From the NCBI GenBank assembly GCA_027084145.1, contig JALWLM010000133.1, positions 1 to 7,171 of the forward strand: a stretch of DNA of 7,171 bases, given 5' to 3'. The notes beneath the pieces were generated by a model. That model was not told the DNA's origin. It did not search any database and saw only the letters and a list, made by a program, of their open reading frames with translations. The DNA is from Crocinitomicaceae bacterium (GTDB lineage: Bacteria > Bacteroidota > Bacteroidia > Flavobacteriales_D > Crocinitomicaceae). This document shows, one piece after another, positions 6,170 to 7,171 of this stretch (its first letter is position 1; each line of letters begins with the position of its first letter). The translations under genes were made by a program, and so were the position numbers.

Positions 6170-7171
6170 TTAGTGTATTCCGGGAGCATTTTTTTCTCTT
6201 CCCAAACGATAAAGCATTTTAGCGTGTCCTGCTAAAGCTTCTTTAAATGTTTTGTAAGAATAATAAGGCAAGTTGTACTCTACCGCTGTCTGTTTAACAA
6301 TTTTTGACAATTTTTTGTAATGCACGTGGCAGATATTAGGGAATAAATGGTGCTCAACTTGAAAATTTAAGCCTCCTATAAACCATGAAAACCATTTTGA
6401 CTCCGTTGCAAAATTTGCTGTATTTTTTAATTGGTTTATAGCCCAATCTTCTTCAATAGTTCCGTCTTCATTAACCGTTGAAAAAGTAGAAACGGGAACA
6501 ACATGTGCAGACTGGAAAATCATTGAAAGCACTAAGCCTGAAATATAATGCATTAACACAAAACCAATTAATGTTACCCACCATGATACCGGTGAAAGAT
6601 ACAAAGGCAATCCCAATGTTATTGAAAAATATAAAATTTTGTAAATCACTAGTTTAAGAACATAGCTGTTCCCGTTTCCTTTTATTCCTTGGGTTCCCAA
6701 TAATCCTTTTTTCTTGTATCTCAAAAACTGTTTAAAATCTTTGGTTGTCGACCACATTAATGTCATTAAGCCATATAAAAACCAAGCATAAACATGTTGA
6801 TACTTATGTACTTTTTTCAACTTTTGTCCCGGGGAAAATCGCATAATTCCACCAATATCAATATCCTCATCCATTCCTTCCACATTGGTATAAGTGTGAT
6901 GCAACACATTGTGCTGTATTCTCCAATTCACATCACTTCCTCCTACTATTAAAATAACTTTTCCTACTAAATCATTTACTCTTTTATTTTTTGAGTACAC
7001 ACCGTGATTCGCATCGTGCATAATAGACAAGCCAACACCGGCCATTCCAAAACCCATTAATGCCCACATTAAGAGTATTATGAATGGATTTTCTAAATAG
7101 GTTAAAATTAAAACAAAGGGAACCAAATAAAGGAACAACATAAATACTGTTTTGATATACATCGTTGCGTT
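6170..7171 (-). CDS. Membrane fatty acid desaturase (acyl-CoA / front-end type), N-terminus cut by right edge
   Basis: A di-iron integral membrane desaturase that inserts a double bond in acyl chains of lipids or acyl-CoA. The frame is open to the window edge, with Asn-Ala-Thr codons ahead of the first visible ATG (complement of 7160-7162). Related proteins carry a few dozen extra N-terminal residues, so I treat that Met as internal and the gene as partial. Numbered from that Met, the three histidine boxes are HDANH at 49-53, HNVLHH at 84-89 and QVEHH at 268-272, with an extra His220 in QSAH. Gln as the first residue of box three is typical of front-end (delta-5/delta-6-like) desaturases. Hydrophobic spans lie near 4-22, 27-48, 122-137, 172-190 and 196-215. 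No cytochrome b5 domain is visible, though one could lie beyond the edge. Regiospecificity cannot be read from the sequence. Temperature-dependent membrane adaptation is a likely role. Confidence 0.92.
   Translation of the reverse strand, partial: NATMYIKTVFMLFLYLVPFVLILTYLENPFIILLMWALMGFGMAGVGLSIMHDANHGVYSKNKRVNDLVGKVILIVGGSDVNWRIQHNVLHHTYTNVEGMDEDIDIGGIMRFSPGQKLKKVHKYQHVYAWFLYGLMTLMWSTTKDFKQFLRYKKKGLLGTQGIKGNGNSYVLKLVIYKILYFSITLGLPLYLSPVSWWVTLIGFVLMHYISGLVLSMIFQSAHVVPVSTFSTVNEDGTIEEDWAINQLKNTANFATESKWFSWFIGGLNFQVEHHLFPNICHVHYKKLSKIVKQTAVEYNLPYYSYKTFKEALAGHAKMLYRLGREKNAPGIH

Noticed and set aside
1..7171. A novel defence, mobile or phage-like system
   Set aside because: I looked for repeats, integrase or transposase fragments, toxin-antitoxin-like small genes and sharp composition changes and saw none. 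The genes are metabolic and envelope functions with consistent base composition.

Overview
The window looks like a stretch of a Bacteroidota chromosome, most likely a member of the Flavobacteriia or a close relative. The evidence is the A+T-rich DNA, the very tight gene packing, the absence of clear Shine-Dalgarno sequences, two TAnnTTTG-type promoter boxes just ahead of genes, and proteins with a Bacteroidota flavour: an NAD kinase with a basic Trp-containing C-terminal tail, a PdxJ starting SVNINKIATLRNARGG, and a QxxHH fatty acid desaturase. Nearly every base is coding. The longest gene-free gap is about 65 bases, and I see no RNA genes, insertion sequences, CRISPR arrays or phage genes.

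Left part (1-1826, minus strand): a compact operon reads right to left, from a CBS-CBS-ACT-like regulatory protein, through NAD kinase 2 bases later, to an exported cyclophilin-type peptidyl-prolyl isomerase 13 bases further on. The isomerase runs off the left edge. A divergent intergenic region (1827-1891) separates this operon from the plus-strand genes.

Middle part (1892-4632, plus strand): pdxJ (pyridoxine 5'-phosphate synthase) starts at a GTG behind a good Bacteroidota -7 box. A second promoter box overlaps the end of pdxJ and drives sufE, a small MIP18/DUF59 Fe-S assembly protein that overlaps sufE by 8 bases, and a FabF-type beta-ketoacyl-ACP synthase 2 bases later. Fe-S assembly and an acyl-chain elongation enzyme therefore appear to be co-transcribed. 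PdxJ makes the precursor of PLP, the cofactor of the cysteine desulfurase SufS that works with SufE, but that functional link is only inference.

Right part (4629-7171, minus strand): a 503-residue exported protein fuses an N-terminal NlpC/P60 cysteine peptidase to a CapA-type (PGA_cap) metallophosphatase-like domain. Its stop codon interlocks with that of the ketoacyl synthase in a convergent 4-base overlap. 29 bases upstream of it lies a membrane fatty acid desaturase with three histidine boxes, whose N-terminus is cut by the right edge of the window. Most of the genes are housekeeping. The parts most worth following up are the NlpC/P60-CapA fusion, the CBS-ACT protein coupled to NAD kinase, and the Fe-S/ketoacyl synthase operon.
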